Below, piece by piece: positions 17,008 through 25,417 of a stretch of DNA of 64,000 nucleotides (its first letter is position 1; each line of letters opens with the position of its first letter). A program made the position numbers and the translations under genes. The stretch is from positions 682,001 through 746,000 of the forward strand of contig JBLXEY010000001.1 in the NCBI GenBank assembly GCA_048262655.1. The letters are read 5' to 3'. A model generated the notes under the pieces. That model saw nothing but the letters and a program-made list of their open reading frames with translations, ran no database searches and was not told the origin of the DNA. This DNA is from JABMNT01 sp048262655. Lineage in GTDB: Bacteria > Pseudomonadota > Alphaproteobacteria > Rhodospirillales > Casp-alpha2.

Positions 17008-18639
17008 ATGTCCCCAGTGTCGGTGTCGACAAACAGTGACGACCATCTAAATCTCGAGTTCGCCCAACCGAACGTTGGCAACTGCCGAGATAACCAGGGA
17101 TATGAATTGATCAGCATGGAACCGGTATCATCAATCGATCAGGCTCTGGCGCACTACCGGAACGGTGATATTGAAGCGGCAATTGGCGAACTGCGAACGG
17201 TTACGACATCACAGCCCGAAAGTGCGCTTGCCTGGGATTATCTGGGGGTCATTCTACGATCCAACAAAGACCTGGACGGGGCACGTCACGCCGGGGCACA
17301 AGCGACACGCCTAGATCCAAAATCGGCACAGGCCTGGAATAATTTCGGGAATACCCTGGCTGCGCTTGGACAGGACCGGCAAGCCCATGATTGCTATGAA
17401 CAAGCATTGGAATTATTACCAACCTACGGCGATGCGTGGGCAAATAAAGGTTTGCTTGAAAAGAGACTTGGACAGGCTGGTGAAGCGAAACAGTCTTTAA
17501 CATCTGCCGCGCAACAATTTAATCAAAGTGCACCGACCTTAAACACAATTGGAAACCATCTGTTTGATCTTGAATCCTACGACGCAGCGGCAAGTTGTTA
17601 CCAACAAGCCACCCTGATCGATCCGCAGTTTGTGAATGCGCATAATAATCTTGGCAATACGCACCTTAAATGTCTTCGCCTGGAAGAGGCGATCACTTCT
17701 TATAAAGACGCGCTCGCTTGCGATGCCAATCATAGAGAGGCCGCCAATGGTTTGGCTCAGTGCCTGCTTTTGAATGGAAATTATCGTGATGGCTGGGCCG
17801 CCTATGAAACACGGCGTGCAACGATTGATGTGCTGGACAATATCGCTCCCTGGGCGGGTGGCCGCTTACAAGGGAAAAACCTGCTGATCTATACAGAACA
17901 AGGCGCTGGAGACACGATCCAGTTTCTGCGGTTCATAAAACGCATCCCAAAGGGTAACTCAAAGACTATCCTTTTCTGCCCCCCGGACCTGGCCGACTTG
18001 GTCTCGCAGACCGAAGGCATTGATCAGGTTGTCTGTAGTTCCGCAAATGTCGCGGCGGACCTATCGGTGCCACTTATGTCTTTACCCTACTTGCTCGCGT
18101 GCAACGATGCCGGGGACTTCAAAATGACAACCCCCTATATTGAAGCGCGCTCGCCCTGCCAGATAACGTCTCCAAATACAAAAATTGGGATTGTTTGGGC
18201 AGGAAACCCGAACCATGTTAACGATCAAAACCGCTCGACGACGCTTGATGAGTTTGCACCGATAGTTCATGCGACCAATGCAGATTTTTACAGCCTTCAA
18301 TTCGGCCCAGCCAAAGCCCCGTCAGCCAACACTGAGACCTCAAAACAAATTATCGACCTAACTGAAAATATCTCAAACTACGCTGATACCGCCAACCTTA
18401 TCGCCGCCCTTGATCTGGTGATTACGGTTGATACATCAATTGCGCACTTGGCAGGTGCAATGGGCAAGCCCTGTTGGGTTCTTCTTCCTTATGTCCCGGA
18501 TTGGCGCTGGTTGCTAAATACGGAACGGTCTGTTTGGTATCCGAGCCTGAAACTGTACCGTCAATCGAAGCGTGGCATTTGGGCAGATGTTATTCAGCGT
18601 ATAATAAGTGAGTTAAGGATCGCACCTCGCCATCTTTAG
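17008..18639 (+). CDS. TPR protein with glycosyltransferase-9-like C-terminal domain
   Basis: This protein has about 543 residues. The N-terminal half holds roughly five tetratricopeptide repeats (for example SAQAWNNFGNTLAALGQDRQ and VNAHNNLGNTHLKCLRLEEA). The C-terminal half resembles the ADP-heptose:LPS heptosyltransferase/GT9 fold: LLIYTEQGAGDTIQFLRF, KIGIVWAGNPNHVND, and the nucleotide-sugar-site-like LDLVITVDTSIAHLAGAMGK. Such proteins are common in alphaproteobacteria and are linked to protein glycosylation or exopolysaccharide, but this is not established for this gene. ATG 17008 is used; ATG 17116 is also in frame, and a TTG-started extension to 16867 has a basic N-terminus unlike relatives. 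Confidence 0.82.
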   Translation: MSPVSVSTNSDDHLNLEFAQPNVGNCRDNQGYELISMEPVSSIDQALAHYRNGDIEAAIGELRTVTTSQPESALAWDYLGVILRSNKDLDGARHAGAQATRLDPKSAQAWNNFGNTLAALGQDRQAHDCYEQALELLPTYGDAWANKGLLEKRLGQAGEAKQSLTSAAQQFNQSAPTLNTIGNHLFDLESYDAAASCYQQATLIDPQFVNAHNNLGNTHLKCLRLEEAITSYKDALACDANHREAANGLAQCLLLNGNYRDGWAAYETRRATIDVLDNIAPWAGGRLQGKNLLIYTEQGAGDTIQFLRFIKRIPKGNSKTILFCPPDLADLVSQTEGIDQVVCSSANVAADLSVPLMSLPYLLACNDAGDFKMTTPYIEARSPCQITSPNTKIGIVWAGNPNHVNDQNRSTTLDEFAPIVHATNADFYSLQFGPAKAPSANTETSKQIIDLTENISNYADTANLIAALDLVITVDTSIAHLAGAMGKPCWVLLPYVPDWRWLLNTERSVWYPSLKLYRQSKRGIWADVIQRIISELRIAPRHL

Positions 18640-18718
18640 CGAAAGGATGTGCTAGATAACGCTCTGGCGATCGAATATATTTGCTCTATCGTTCTTGGGT
18701 CATACGAGGAGAATTTGA

Positions 18719-18898
18719 ATGAAACAGCTAAAACGGGTTTCACTTACACTTGCAGTTGCCATGCTATTTTCAGTCGGCCTGACAGCCTGCTCTCCAGAAG
18801 TCGGAAGCAAGGAGTGGTGCGAAGAAATGAAAAAGAAAGACAAAGGCGACTGGAGTGGCAATGAAGCTGCTGATTTTGCCAAGAGTTGCGTTCTTTAA
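18719..18898 (+). CDS. Small DUF3012-type lipoprotein (59 residues)
   Basis: A short gene with a strong ribosome binding site (GAGGA, 8 bp before the ATG) encodes 59 residues. A lysine-rich start (MKQLKRVS) is followed by a hydrophobic stretch and a lipobox, VGLTAC, so Cys24 should be lipidated. The mature part EVGSKEWCEEMKKKDKGDW followed by SGNEAADFAKSCVL matches the DUF3012 pattern, including its two conserved cysteines. The role of the family is unknown; the product is probably a periplasmic lipoprotein. It follows the TPR/glycosyltransferase-like gene by 80 bp and may be expressed separately. Confidence 0.85.
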   Translation: MKQLKRVSLTLAVAMLFSVGLTACSPEVGSKEWCEEMKKKDKGDWSGNEAADFAKSCVL

Positions 18899-19108
18899 AG
18901 CGAATATCGACTTTCACGTAGGCACAGGCGAAACCAAGAATTTCGTCCCTAAAAGAAGTCTTCGGCATCCACGTTGGAAGCCGGGTGCGGTCTTGCGAGT
19001 AAAGACAAGGTGATTAAATAAACCGGATTAGGGCCGTGACAGGCGAACTTTGCCCTGCCATCATATGCGTAATCAATGTTGAAAAAGCAAAAAACCATAG
19101 GTTAACAA

Positions 19109-20080
19109 ATGAACGAAGTGCCGACCATTGCCCGTGAGTTGCAGCCAGACGCAAGTTCCGTAAATTTCGACTTAAACCGAGCTCTTTCCTCGGTCGTATC
19201 CGTGCAATGCAAAATCCCCGAGAACGGTTTTACAGCAGAAACCTTGGGAACCGAACGTGCGGGGCATGGCGTTGTTATTGGCGAACGCGGGTTAATCCTG
19301 ACCATCGGATATCTGACTGTCGAAGCAGAAACAATCTGGCTTATTGATCATACCGGCGGCGCCGTCGCAGGCCATGTCGCCGCCTACGATCAGGAAACAG
19401 GTTTTGGCATCATTCAACCGCTTGGCAAACTCAACGCACCGGCGATTGAAATCGGGAGTTCTTCCAGGCTCGCCATCGGCGATGATGTTATCGTGGCGGG
19501 CCATGGTGGTAAGTCCGGAGCCATCAGTGCCCGGATTACCGCGAAGCAGGAATTTACCGGCTATTGGGAGTACCTATTGAATGAAGCAATTTTGACGACA
19601 CCACCACACCCCTTCTGGGGCGGCAGTGCGCTAATTGATTCAGAAGGTAAACTTGCCGGCATTGGCTCACTTTTTGTGCAACAGAATGGTGACGATGGGC
19701 AGCAGTTTGATGGCAATATGATTGTACCAATTGATTTATTACCACCCATTCTTGATGATCTTTTGACTTATGGAAGGGTCAATAAGAACCCGCGCCCGTG
19801 GCTCGGTATTCTGACTGCGGAAGTCTCTGGTCGGCTGGTTGTTGCCGGCGTCGTTGACAACGGCCCAGGTGACACATCGGGCCTGGAAGTCGGCGATATC
19901 CTGCATGCGATTGACGGGCGGCCAATTGACGATCTCGCGACATTCTATCGTGATCTTTGGGCAAGTGGAGATGCCGGAGTAAATGTGACACTAACCATCT
20001 ATCGCGAAGATAAAATATTCGAAGTCACGGTACGCTCCGGTGATCGTGATAGCTTTCTGGTTAAACCGAATATGCACTAA
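19109..20080 (+). CDS. HtrA/DegP-like protein with PDZ domain and degraded catalytic triad
   Basis: This 323-residue protein has the trypsin-like HtrA fold (about residues 20-210) and one PDZ domain (about 230-310: RPWLGILTAEVSGRLVVAGV, DTSGLEVGDILHAIDGRPI). The catalytic positions seem lost. The usual TNNHVV reads TIGYLTV (His to Tyr at 68), the usual TDLAV reads TGFGI (Asp missing near 99), and the GNSGG serine loop reads HPFWGGSALI (about 167-175) without the canonical GNSGG. There is no signal peptide, so a cytoplasmic location is suggested, unlike DegP. It may serve as a peptide-binding scaffold or chaperone. It lies 5 bp before the AlkB-like gene, in the same operon. Confidence 0.85.
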   Translation: MNEVPTIARELQPDASSVNFDLNRALSSVVSVQCKIPENGFTAETLGTERAGHGVVIGERGLILTIGYLTVEAETIWLIDHTGGAVAGHVAAYDQETGFGIIQPLGKLNAPAIEIGSSSRLAIGDDVIVAGHGGKSGAISARITAKQEFTGYWEYLLNEAILTTPPHPFWGGSALIDSEGKLAGIGSLFVQQNGDDGQQFDGNMIVPIDLLPPILDDLLTYGRVNKNPRPWLGILTAEVSGRLVVAGVVDNGPGDTSGLEVGDILHAIDGRPIDDLATFYRDLWASGDAGVNVTLTIYREDKIFEVTVRSGDRDSFLVKPNMH

Positions 20081-20085
20081 GATTT

Positions 20086-20688
20086 ATGGATACAGCATCC
20101 GCACGGTTTGAAGCTATTGACGTTGCGGACGGTGATTTACGCTTGTATCGGGAGATCATGCCCTCCCGCCAAAGCGCGTCGATTTTCAAATCCCTGACCA
20201 ATGAACTGGATTGGCAACAGGAGCATTTGAAGCTTTTTGGTCGCACAATTAACATGCCCAGACTGACAGCCTGGTATGGGGACGCACCCTATACCTATTC
20301 AGGACTTACGCACGAGCCAAGACCTTGGCCAGGAGTTCTTGCCAAATTACGTACTCAGGTGGAAAATTTAACTTCTGAAAACTACAACACGGTCCTGCTC
20401 AATCTCTATCGTGATGGCAGTGACAGCATGGCTTGGCACAGCGATGACGAACCAGAACTGGGGGCTAATCCGGCGATTGCGTCACTCAACTTTGGTGCGA
20501 CCCGCCGCTTTCGGTTTCGCCGGATTGATAATACCAAAAACACCGTAGCGATTGATTTACCCGATGCCAGCCTGTTGCTGATGGCAGGGCCCCTGCAACA
20601 CTTTTGGCAACACGCCCTTCCAAAAACCAGGAAACCTGTCGGCCCGCGCATCAACCTCACATTCCGCTGGATAACACCCCCACCTTAA
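20086..20688 (+). CDS. AlkB-like 2-oxoglutarate/Fe(II) dioxygenase
   Basis: This 200-residue protein resembles the ALKBH2/3 branch of AlkB, which removes alkyl groups from DNA or RNA bases. The iron ligands are H118 and D120 (MAWHSDDE) and probably H176 (QHALPK). The 2-oxoglutarate-binding arginine is in GPRINLTFR (R188), and YNTVLLNLYRDGSDSM is a typical strand. It starts 5 bp after the HtrA-like gene. Its 3' end overlaps the convergent MlrC gene by 4 bp. Confidence 0.9.
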   Translation: MDTASARFEAIDVADGDLRLYREIMPSRQSASIFKSLTNELDWQQEHLKLFGRTINMPRLTAWYGDAPYTYSGLTHEPRPWPGVLAKLRTQVENLTSENYNTVLLNLYRDGSDSMAWHSDDEPELGANPAIASLNFGATRRFRFRRIDNTKNTVAIDLPDASLLLMAGPLQHFWQHALPKTRKPVGPRINLTFRWITPPP

Positions 20689-22172
20689 TCGAGGTCCAGC
20701 GGGTAAACCGGTCGACGGACTTTCTTGTAATCGAGTTCCTTGTAATTACGCGATGTCAGTCCGCCGCCACCATCGGTAACAATGACTTCTGAAGCGATCG
20801 GGGCAAATGCGGCACGGAAGTGATGGGCTGACTTAACGACAACAACTGCCTTTGTTCGTGGATCAATATCGGCATGTTCAAAGAACCTGAGATCATAAAG
20901 TTGAAAACGACCACTGGTCATAAAGATATCAATACCGCCCACACGAAGAACCACCGTTGGCCCCATCGCAATCCGCGAGCCCGCCATCATCGGCCCCTTC
21001 AGGGTCAGATTGCCATCCGTAACGGCCACGACATACCCCGTCACAGGAATGGGTTTGCCGTAACGCGCATCTATTTTACCGCCAATCGCGACGACGACAT
21101 GTGCGCCCAGTCCTTGCTCGACACAGGTTCGCACGGCCACTGGATCATAAAGCAACCCATAAACGGCATCTTGAACATTCGCATCGATCATCGCCTGCAG
21201 CAGCCGGGTTCCGTCTCCATAGCCGCCGCCTCCCGGATTGTCTGCAAAATCGGCAACAACAATGGGTGCGGTGCGTTCACCAGCGGTCTGAATTGCCATG
21301 ATTGTTTGTTCAATCGTTTGAATATCAATACTGATTCGCTTCCGGCTGCGCCAAATCTCTGCGATCAGATCATCCGCCAATTCCTGATGCGCTGGTAAAT
21401 ATCCGTTGCCAACGACAACAACACTTGGGCCCGTATCATTGATATCAACCCAAGGAAAACCAGCCGCAACGGAACAGGATAAAACGTCATCAACTCCCGC
21501 CAGCCCTGCTTTTGCACGTTCCAAAACTTCTGTCATGGGACCTGACATCGTCGTACGGCCATGGTCGGCGCCATCGAGCATTTGCCCCCGAGAGACGACA
21601 ACATGAGGTTTAATTTCGCCCTCAAGTGTGCGTTGCAAAAGCGCCGCCGCCTCGTTGGCTGTCTCATACTGATCGATGTGGGGATACGTCTTATAGATCG
21701 TTATAATATCGGCCAACTCAGCCATTTGGTCGCTAATATTCGCATGTAAATCAAGGGTCACAACGATCGGTATGTTTGAGCCAACAACAGCGCGGACCCG
21801 GGCAATCAATTCGCCTTCCCCATCGTCCAGATGAGTGCACACCATCGCCCCGTGCAGAGCCAGACACACAGCATCGAAAGGCCCCTGATCTTTGAGCGCA
21901 TCAACAATCACATTCGTAATATGTTCAAACGTCTCCTCGGTAACTTTGCCAGATGGTGTCGCGTTCGCAAACACCGGATAGGTGCCATGCCATCCGAAAC
22001 GTTCACAAGCATCAATAAAGGCCGCAATCTCGGTCTTGGTGCCACGCATGAATTTGGTGACGTCACTGCCATAATACAAAGATCTGGCTTTATAGGAATC
22101 CAGCGTCGTCGGCAATTGGCTAAAGGTATTGGTTTCATGCATGAAACCCGCGATTAAAACTCGCCTGTTCAT
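20685..22172 (-). CDS. M81 family metallopeptidase (MlrC-like), copy 1
   Basis: This 495-residue protein is homologous to MlrC, the zinc peptidase that cleaves linearised microcystin. Shared motifs are AGFMHETNTFS at the start, CLALHGAM, VVTLDLHANISDQMAE (metal ligands), YKTYPHIDQYETA, DGADHGRTTMSGPM, DFADNPGGGGYGDGT and the C-terminal VVVKSAHHFRAAFAPIA. It is the last gene of a minus-strand operon (M20, tautomerase, amidase, MlrC), 7 bp after the amidase. Its stop overlaps the AlkB-like gene by 4 bp. Most environmental M81 proteins have unknown substrates, so microcystin is only an analogy. Two more copies occur at 25418 and 57111. Confidence 0.9.
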   Translation of the reverse strand: MNRRVLIAGFMHETNTFSQLPTTLDSYKARSLYYGSDVTKFMRGTKTEIAAFIDACERFGWHGTYPVFANATPSGKVTEETFEHITNVIVDALKDQGPFDAVCLALHGAMVCTHLDDGEGELIARVRAVVGSNIPIVVTLDLHANISDQMAELADIITIYKTYPHIDQYETANEAAALLQRTLEGEIKPHVVVSRGQMLDGADHGRTTMSGPMTEVLERAKAGLAGVDDVLSCSVAAGFPWVDINDTGPSVVVVGNGYLPAHQELADDLIAEIWRSRKRISIDIQTIEQTIMAIQTAGERTAPIVVADFADNPGGGGYGDGTRLLQAMIDANVQDAVYGLLYDPVAVRTCVEQGLGAHVVVAIGGKIDARYGKPIPVTGYVVAVTDGNLTLKGPMMAGSRIAMGPTVVLRVGGIDIFMTSGRFQLYDLRFFEHADIDPRTKAVVVVKSAHHFRAAFAPIASEVIVTDGGGGLTSRNYKELDYKKVRRPVYPLDLD

Positions 22173-22179
22173 AAACCGT

Positions 22180-23610
22180 TTACCCCGCTAACGCGCCCAA
22201 ATCTGGTTTCGGCCGGGTCATGTCAGGTTGATTTGCGAGATACTTTTCTAATGCGTATGCGGCTTGCAGAACAAAGCGGTCCGACCCGTTAGGACCGGCA
22301 ATTTGAATACCAAAAGGCATTCCTTTGTGGTCGACCCCGACCGGCAAAGCGCAAACAACTGGCAAGGCCATCGTCAACCCATAACTCAAAGCCAGCCAGC
22401 GCATATACGTCGGCATTTTTTCACCGTTGATTTCCTCTACGTACCACTGTTCATGGGGGAAAGGAGAGACGGACGCCGCCGGACAAATCAACAGATCAAC
22501 TTCTTCAAACATATCCAATACGTTTTGGTAAATCTTCGATTGGGCTGCATTTGCCCAACCGACATCACCCGCCGTGTATTCCAGACCACGGGTAACATTA
22601 TCAATGACGTTGGGCCCCAAAATATCGCGGTGGTTTTTAACCCGCTCTGCATGTGCGCTGATAAAATTAACCCCTCGGGTAATTTCGAAAGCGTCATGCA
22701 CATCCGGTAGATCCGGGTCCCGGTCCTGCGCTTGCGCAAATACGCCACGAAACGAACTGCATTTTTCATTAAACACTTTACGTATATCGTTATCGACCGG
22801 TGCGCAGCCCAAATCTTCAGAAATCGCCACATGCAGCGAGCCCAGGTCAATGTCCCCTAATGGCTCGAGCAGTTCCGTGTCTATAGAAGGCGAAAATGGG
22901 TCACCGATATCGGCACTGGTCAATGCTGCCATCATCAGAGAAACATCACCAACCGTGCGCCCCATGCCGCCTTGCACCGAGTAGGGGTTCAAGGCAACCG
23001 AGCGCTTTGGGACAGGGACAACACCAGGCGACGGGCGGAACCCCGTTATTCCGCAAAACCCGGCCGGTGTGCGCAAGCTGCCACCGTAATCAGAACCACT
23101 GGCCAAAGAGACCATGCCACATGCCAATGCCGCCGCAGAGCCCCCGGAAGAACCAGCTGGGGTCAGTTTAGTGTTAAAAGGGTTGCCGGTCGCACCATAA
23201 ACGCTGTTGCGCGTATTGGCCCCCGCACCAAATTCTGGGGTATTGGTTTTGGCCAGGATAATCGCCCCCTCTTCCCGGGCGTTGGCAACCGACAGATCAT
23301 CTTCTTCCGGTACGTTGTTTTCATAGATCATTGATCCATATGTGGTTCGCAAACCGGCAGTCGCTTCAAGGTCTTTTATCCCCACTGGCAACCCATGAAG
23401 AAGGCCCAGGTCATCCCCATCAAGGACAGCTTTTTCCGCATCGCGCGCCTGAACCCTGGCATTTTCTATATCCATGGCAACAACGGCGTTCACATTGCCA
23501 TTCACCATTTCGATACGTTCCAGGGAACTTTCCAACAGTTCAACCGGAGAAATCTCTTTGGTTCCAATTCGCCGACGCTGCTCAACTGCATCCAAATCAC
23601 ATAATGACAT
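22180..23610 (-). CDS. Amidase signature family amidase
   Basis: This 476-residue Ser-Ser-Lys amidase has the catalytic lysine in LPVGIKDLEAT. The glycine/serine-rich core is LTPAGSSGGSAAALACGM, with the nucleophile loop in GSDYGGSLRTPAGFCG. Length and order fit the family, which also includes GatA; no gatB/gatC genes are adjacent, so it is a catabolic amidase rather than the tRNA amidotransferase subunit. The gene lies between the tautomerase (18-bp gap) and MlrC copy 1 (7-bp gap). In context it likely hydrolyses amide bonds in small peptides or N-acyl compounds. Confidence 0.92.
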   Translation of the reverse strand: MSLCDLDAVEQRRRIGTKEISPVELLESSLERIEMVNGNVNAVVAMDIENARVQARDAEKAVLDGDDLGLLHGLPVGIKDLEATAGLRTTYGSMIYENNVPEEDDLSVANAREEGAIILAKTNTPEFGAGANTRNSVYGATGNPFNTKLTPAGSSGGSAAALACGMVSLASGSDYGGSLRTPAGFCGITGFRPSPGVVPVPKRSVALNPYSVQGGMGRTVGDVSLMMAALTSADIGDPFSPSIDTELLEPLGDIDLGSLHVAISEDLGCAPVDNDIRKVFNEKCSSFRGVFAQAQDRDPDLPDVHDAFEITRGVNFISAHAERVKNHRDILGPNVIDNVTRGLEYTAGDVGWANAAQSKIYQNVLDMFEEVDLLICPAASVSPFPHEQWYVEEINGEKMPTYMRWLALSYGLTMALPVVCALPVGVDHKGMPFGIQIAGPNGSDRFVLQAAYALEKYLANQPDMTRPKPDLGALAG

Positions 23611-23628
23611 AATCTCTAATCCTCTAAT

Positions 23629-23823
23629 TTAGTCAGGAAATTTATCGGCAAAGAGTTCACCTCCTGCCCCCCAGTTTTCTTTTTTAACCTCATCAATAAT
23701 CACAGTAACCGACGCTTCTCCCACACCGGTGACCCGGACCATTTCGGACGTTAAGGCCTGAACCAACTCTCGTTTCTTTTCAAGCGTTCGGCCTTCAAAC
23801 ATTTCAACTCGAATAACAGGCAT
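23629..23823 (-). CDS. 4-oxalocrotonate tautomerase-like protein
   Basis: This 64-residue protein of the tautomerase superfamily reads MPVIRVEMFEGRTLEKKREL at the start, leaving Pro1 as catalytic base after Met removal. It continues with ALTSEMVRVTGVGEASVTVI. The ATG at 23823 is chosen because it exposes the proline and follows an AAAAGGAT ribosome binding site; a 17-residue extension is possible but atypical. It starts 2 bp after the M20 stop codon. Such tautomerases isomerise enol/keto acids, which would fit downstream processing of amino acid carbon skeletons. Confidence 0.88.
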   Translation of the reverse strand: MPVIRVEMFEGRTLEKKRELVQALTSEMVRVTGVGEASVTVIIDEVKKENWGAGGELFADKFPD

Positions 23824-23825
23824 TT

Positions 23826-25226
23826 CTATCCTTTTTTCCTTTCCGGCGTATCCCCTGCCCCCAAATCCCACCAAACGCCCGCCATCACGGCAAGCGCATC
23901 ACGACTAACCTGCTCAAGGACATGTTCATTGGGAGCATGCTGCGAACACGAAGCATAACTGTGGGGAATCCAAATCGTCGGCATTTGCAGAATTTCAGAA
24001 AACGCGTCGTTAGGCAATGTTCCGCCCAAATTTGGCAAGACATCGACCTTTAGTCCTGTCGTTTTTTCAATACTTGCGACCGACCATTTTGCCCATGGAT
24101 GGTCAGGATCAAGACGTGTCGCCGGCAAGGTGTCACGTAACGCCAACAACTCCACCGCTTCAAAACCGGCGGCATCAAGGTGTTGACGTAGAACTGCGAT
24201 AAATTGGGTTGGGTCGGTCGGTGGCACATATCGGATATGGCATGTCGCCTCTGCGGTCGGCGGAATGGCGTTAACCGGGGCGTTGGGATTTCCGGTCTTA
24301 TAGGCCAGCACCTCAAATGTATTCCAGCCAAAAACTTTTTCGCCTGATGTAAGGCCGGGTTCGCCCCATTCGGTGTTTATTTCAGGCGCATCGGCGCCAC
24401 CTTCGACGACCAAATCGCAGATCGCCGCTCGGACAGAATTTGACATGGCTTCCGGCGGCCGCAAACCTTCGACGAGAACTTCGCCTGTTTCCGATACGAT
24501 GGATGCGATCGCGTGCGCCAATATGATCCCGGGGTTCGCTAATAGACCACCCCAATTACCGGAATGATGCGCGCCATCGCGCAGGTTGAGGCTCATTTGA
24601 AAGTTAAAAACGCCGCGCGATCCCATGAAAATGGTCGGGCGCTCCGGTGATAACCGGGGACCATCAGAGGCAATAAGGACATCTGCCTTAAGCCGGTCCC
24701 GATAGGCATCGCAAAATTCTCGAAGCCCTGGTGACCCGAGTTCTTCGCCGGTTTCCAGCACCAACTTAACGTTAAAGCCCAATGCCCCCCGTTCGCTCAG
24801 CACTGCGCCCATTGCGGCAAGATTAATCGTGTGTTGTGCCTTATTATCTGCCGTCCCGCGGCCATACCAGCGACCGTTCCGGACGATTACGTTCCACGGC
24901 GACAATCCATCAGCCCACTGATCATCGTAACCCCGAACGACATCGCCATGACCATAAGTAAAAACCGTGGGCAAATGAGCGGCTTCCATCCGTTCTGCAA
25001 TTAAGAACGGACCTCCGCCCTCGACTGGATTTGGCAAGACTTCGCACTGGAAGCCCATTTCTTCCAAATAGGGTGTCATTTCGTCTGTCAGATAGCGAAA
25101 GAGCTCGGGGAGTTGTTCAGGTTCCTGACTTTCGGATTTGATTGCGACGCGACGCGATAAATCAGTGAGGAATGATCCATCATCAAAATATGTCTCTGCA
25201 CGCTGGATGGCACTTTCTCGGCTCAA
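23826..25226 (-). CDS. M20 family dipeptidase/deacylase
   Basis: This 466-residue metallopeptidase is of the ArgE/DapE/CPG2/CNDP type. Segments FTYGHGDVVRGYDDQWADGL (first metal ligand His/Asp), YGRGTADNKAQHTINLAAM (bridging Asp), LVLETGEELGSPGLREF (Glu-Glu pair) and a C-terminal SHYASCSQ-like region (seen as PHSYASCSQHAPNEHV, with the His ligand) are intact. It is the first gene of the minus-strand operon leading through the tautomerase and amidase to MlrC copy 1. It is divergent from MlrC copy 2. It probably hydrolyses dipeptides or N-acyl amino acids in the cytoplasm. Confidence 0.9.
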   Translation of the reverse strand: MSRESAIQRAETYFDDGSFLTDLSRRVAIKSESQEPEQLPELFRYLTDEMTPYLEEMGFQCEVLPNPVEGGGPFLIAERMEAAHLPTVFTYGHGDVVRGYDDQWADGLSPWNVIVRNGRWYGRGTADNKAQHTINLAAMGAVLSERGALGFNVKLVLETGEELGSPGLREFCDAYRDRLKADVLIASDGPRLSPERPTIFMGSRGVFNFQMSLNLRDGAHHSGNWGGLLANPGIILAHAIASIVSETGEVLVEGLRPPEAMSNSVRAAICDLVVEGGADAPEINTEWGEPGLTSGEKVFGWNTFEVLAYKTGNPNAPVNAIPPTAEATCHIRYVPPTDPTQFIAVLRQHLDAAGFEAVELLALRDTLPATRLDPDHPWAKWSVASIEKTTGLKVDVLPNLGGTLPNDAFSEILQMPTIWIPHSYASCSQHAPNEHVLEQVSRDALAVMAGVWWDLGAGDTPERKKG

Positions 25227-25417
25227 CGGGATTAATCCTTAAGCTATTATCGCTATCTTTTCTCTACTATCCATAAGGTCATTAAGGAGAGAAAGCCATA
25301 TGAGATCGGCAATTTTATCCCCGAGGAGACGGTCATCCCTATTGAAAAATCAACAGTTAAAAAAGGCTGTTTAAAAAATTTATAGGAATGTCCGGATGAC
25401 TGCCTTATGTAATTTAT

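Noticed and set aside
18649..18864. 71-residue frame covering the small lipoprotein gene
   Set aside because: It lies in a different phase, lacks a ribosome binding site and has no protein-like pattern, whereas the overlapping 59-codon frame has a strong site, a lipobox and family cysteines.
22180..23610. GatA subunit of the tRNA amidotransferase
   Set aside because: The amidase signature is shared, but gatB and gatC are absent nearby and the operon is catabolic, so a general amidase is the better call.
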